Below, one piece after another: positions 24,201 through 25,590 of a DNA stretch of 25,590 bases. This stretch comes from a virus. The notes beneath the pieces were generated by a model, which was not told the DNA's origin, did no database searches, and saw only the letters and a list, made by a program, of their open reading frames with translations. The stretch spans positions 1 through 25,590 of the IMG/VR virus record IMGVR_UViG_3300044843_000696; one strand, written 5' to 3'. The position numbers were made by a program, and so were the translations under genes. Every line of letters starts with the position of its first letter. Position 1 is the first letter of the stretch.

Positions 24201-25590
24201 TATAGGAATAACATCTTTAACAAATATATCAATTCTTGATGTTTTAGGCGAAGGACCGATTGAAGGTATTGTTGATTATGAAATTATACCAAACCCTGGT
24301 TTTCAAAAAGGAGATATTGGATATAAAAATGGCGTTACTATTAAAAGATATCCAGGGAATTCCTCTCTTATTAGATCTGTATATTGGAATGAAATTCCAT
24401 TAGCAGACAATACATATCCAAATAATGGAAGTTTAAATTTTGAGTTTATAAGATTAAAATTTGATAATGGAGATTCTGCACCAAGACATACAAATATAGA
24501 TGAATTGAAAAATATTAGTCTTGAAGAAGAGTATTATTCTAGACAAATACAAAATGGTATTTATGTTAATTATTTAAAGGCTAGAGATGAGAATGGTACA
24601 GTAATAGCAGAACAAATTAAATTACCTAAGAGATTAACTAGTACCAAAACAGTTGGTTCAAAACTATTTGGAAAAAGAAAATTCCAAGATGGTTCAGAGA
24701 AAACTTATAAAAAATCAATAACTATTCTTACTAAAGATCTTTATGGATTAAAATTGCATATAAAAGCTTTGAGTTTATTTAAACAAATTGTAGATTTAAC
24801 TATTTGGGACACATCAGATCAAGCAGCTGAGAATAGCGTAGGTGGTAGAATTGATAGACAGAGTATGACATTTAAATTATATCTAAAAAGAGTAGATCGT
24901 GGGGTAGATTCAGGTGGACTCGTTATCACTCCTATTAAACCTGATTTAAATCTTCCAGAAGAATATTCTACATTAATAATGACTGGTAAGTTAAATGCTG
25001 GACCATATATTGAAACATTTGAGTGGACAGGATTAGACAAAGAGACAAATGACAATACAATTGGATGGGAAATAGAAATAGAACCAACTTATACAGAGAG
25101 TGTTGATGCAAATATATTATTAAAATCCGCTATAGACTCTATTACAGAAATATATAATGATTTTCTTGTTCTTCCTCATACAGCAGGAGTAATGACAACT
25201 TTTGATGCAAGATTTTTCCAAAGTATTCCACAAAGAGCCTATGATACAAGATTACTAAAGGTAAAAGTTCCAACTAATTATAATCCATTTAGTAAAACAT
25301 ATGATCCTCCTATTTGGGATGGTACATTTAAACTAGCTTGGACAGATAACCCAGCTTGGTGCTTTTATGATATAATTACGAATAAAAGATATGGACTTGG
25401 AAAATATATTGATCCACAATTTACAGATAAATGGACACTTTATGAAATTAGTAAATATTGTGATGAGCTTGTTAGCGATGGTAGAGGTGGTCTTGAACCA
25501 AGATTCACATGTAATGTTTTAATTAGTACAAGAGAAGATGCTTATAAAGTAATGAATGATATGGCGAGTGTCTTTAGAGCTATAGTCTAT
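21214..25590 (+). CDS. J: Tail-tip host-specificity protein gpJ with 786-residue extension and Hint domain, 3' partial
   Basis: The frame is open from the ATG at 21214 to the window end: 1459 codons, no stop, so the gene continues beyond. Residues 1-~320 are unrecognised (start MAKKCKDCDP, a CxxC). Two cadherin/putative-Ig (He_PIG-like) units follow at ~324-416 (FNHQTKTISGTVS) and ~419-504 (SLPDGLSYNATKNVISGTV). Residues ~505-786 are unrecognised beta-rich sequence. The Hint domain is 787-917. The gpJ core then begins (~1007: ILDVLGEGPIEGIVD) and continues through IWDGTFKLAWTDNPAW, KRYGLGKYID, WTLYEISKYCDELVSDGRGG and EPRFTCNV, all hallmark gpJ segments. In lambda the GPIEG motif is near the N-terminus, so everything before ~1000 is extra. 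gpJ binds the host receptor. It starts 1 nt after gpI with GCAGGA upstream. Confidence 0.92.
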   Translation, partial: MAKKCKDCDPNKYIEGLAYRGENGVSFDNFNNYNDIGQPYDANNEPTTDMLANVDDMLDAYNPIFSPGSLRSWPVSQNNAIKINGIDNSRGFWFVWSLTDGLIMYGSPGVGITPASITAAYQNFINKTVSNATVLSAIKNEPFITQFQTDTLPSYFTFNGFSSIAETNSNDPIRFSDVYDVSYSQNGNEVSVTYSNHGLIVGDRIYVIFSSGSNLGLKTYGTVNYVSGDLFRFTYATRSVTTSGFAQLYTYNITKNKNFIKNKINIVGYDTGYITTHVRGSKVVNVGTRNKPVYETETFKSTRSITIKCQSSDIQDPMYVTSAPTISLFKGQSISYTITTNLISSSQFSVYVPPKTKDLLQYLNLSFNHQTKTISGTVSNSIKDQIEIQNLLFTIRGPDFDSGNQKEFNLSAIVGKQATTGPLPTISAFTYGGSVGDKFSNSIRGLNGKQRIIAISSLPDGLSYNATKNVISGTVKHAGIFYAYASASNDRGTTSKVTLTFNFTDYIERNPNEGASFPSTINLPQGNFDIIKNNKFIIKSLISSRTSIFSPNLGDFIKYKKINKNEFDKIRKDGYPDGIQLEGLQINYDSTNANFLTFIPGNSKDAETCLWISVENIRNPAREFRNIIGTIDINGTYDVDFASAGLVDGIGNACYPPDSTNGPVSKPYSQNIDVTSGGNTKTGISADPAQNVPIISMSPSTVEHQVVFDSGPSFDTTSEFANQRLPKSKLLAYPNGIPNANGTYTYYVRFTDSCAFNYIFTRFTMYIGVTLAPRAGDVYSCVFKGTCFAKGTKVKTPKGDIEIEKIKVDDEVLAFDENEDIHISKVIDFIDHNKEPQPIYQIELEDGTIIKSTLSHQFLVNGEFKFLNDIEVGENLTSFDKKKLQIKSKKYIGMDVVYNLEVDKYHTYIAENIFVHNGRGPGIKIGTVECSRKGGCRIYTSRGWQTKRAYNYSENVTLTSSSIPANCTTLVSQAAATSTIINYGYQYRNSLLESKDIGITSLTNISILDVLGEGPIEGIVDYEIIPNPGFQKGDIGYKNGVTIKRYPGNSSLIRSVYWNEIPLADNTYPNNGSLNFEFIRLKFDNGDSAPRHTNIDELKNISLEEEYYSRQIQNGIYVNYLKARDENGTVIAEQIKLPKRLTSTKTVGSKLFGKRKFQDGSEKTYKKSITILTKDLYGLKLHIKALSLFKQIVDLTIWDTSDQAAENSVGGRIDRQSMTFKLYLKRVDRGVDSGGLVITPIKPDLNLPEEYSTLIMTGKLNAGPYIETFEWTGLDKETNDNTIGWEIEIEPTYTESVDANILLKSAIDSITEIYNDFLVLPHTAGVMTTFDARFFQSIPQRAYDTRLLKVKVPTNYNPFSKTYDPPIWDGTFKLAWTDNPAWCFYDIITNKRYGLGKYIDPQFTDKWTLYEISKYCDELVSDGRGGLEPRFTCNVLISTREDAYKVMNDMASVFRAIVY
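23572..23964 (+). other. Hint / BIL-like autoprocessing domain in gpJ (residues 787-917)
   Basis: 131 residues. Block A: CFAKGTKVKTPKG, then VDDEVLAFDENED. Block B: IIKSTLSHQFLV with Thr853 and His856. Blocks F and G: VYNLEVDKYHTYIAENIFVHN with His916 and Asn917, followed by Gly918. No endonuclease insertion. It separates the extra N-terminal region from the gpJ core. Cleavage after Asn917 would leave a gpJ beginning GRGPGIKIG, similar in style to the Gly/Lys-rich start of lambda gpJ. Confidence 0.88.

Overview
The window is about 25.6 kb of very AT-rich, tightly packed DNA. I read it as part of a tailed bacteriophage (or prophage) genome of the siphovirus type that infects a Gram-negative host. 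The anchor is a complete run of lambda-like tail-tip genes in canonical order on the + strand (M, L, K, I, J at 16275..25590), each recognisable from family motifs. There is no rRNA, tRNA, insertion sequence or CRISPR array. Intergenic gaps are 0-70 bp, several start and stop codons overlap, and visible Shine-Dalgarno sequences are of the AAGGA/GGAG type.

Region 1 (1..3123, + strand) is accessory. It opens with the 3' part of a multidomain glycosyltransferase: a GT4-like C-terminal domain with a CxxC...CxxC insertion, a DUF4214-like linker, then the N-terminal half of a GT9 heptosyltransferase-like domain. The C-terminal half of that GT9 domain is in the next gene, in another frame, with a 14-nt overlap. 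A gene for a possible Rad52/DdrA-like single-strand annealing protein follows. Its 3' end overlaps the 3' end of the convergent giant gene by 14 nt.

Region 2 (3110..16206, - strand) is a leftward five-gene unit. The first three genes, in transcription order, are related two-repeat proteins that look like tail-tube or tube-adaptor proteins; the third adds an IPT/TIG (Ig-like) domain. They are followed by a 579-residue IPT/TIG protein and a 2916-residue mosaic adhesin or fibre. The fibre carries N-terminal IPT/TIG domains, a putative-Ig domain, a CBM5/12-like module, two YadA-head-like repeat arrays, a LamG/ConA-like domain and a C-terminal motif common in phage fibres. This unit probably builds part of the tail and its host-contact apparatus.

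Region 3 (16275..25590, + strand) is the tail-tip operon. gpM has an N-terminal CBM5/12-like module. gpL keeps the four-cysteine Fe-S signature but is greatly enlarged by two insertions, one being another CBM5/12-like module between the cysteine pairs. gpK has intact JAMM and NlpC/P60 active sites. gpI has a 130-residue Hint (intein-like) domain inside its glycine-rich linker. gpJ, truncated by the window end, has about 786 extra N-terminal residues joined to the gpJ core through a second Hint domain of 131 residues. Both Hint domains end in VHN followed by Gly rather than Cys/Ser/Thr, so they resemble bacterial intein-like autoprocessing domains more than canonical inteins.

The main point of interest is a lambda-like tail tip carrying two apparently self-processing domains in adjacent genes and carbohydrate-binding modules grafted onto three different tail proteins, with a surface-adhesin unit transcribed divergently from it. 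All domain names come from reading motifs by eye; no database search was run.
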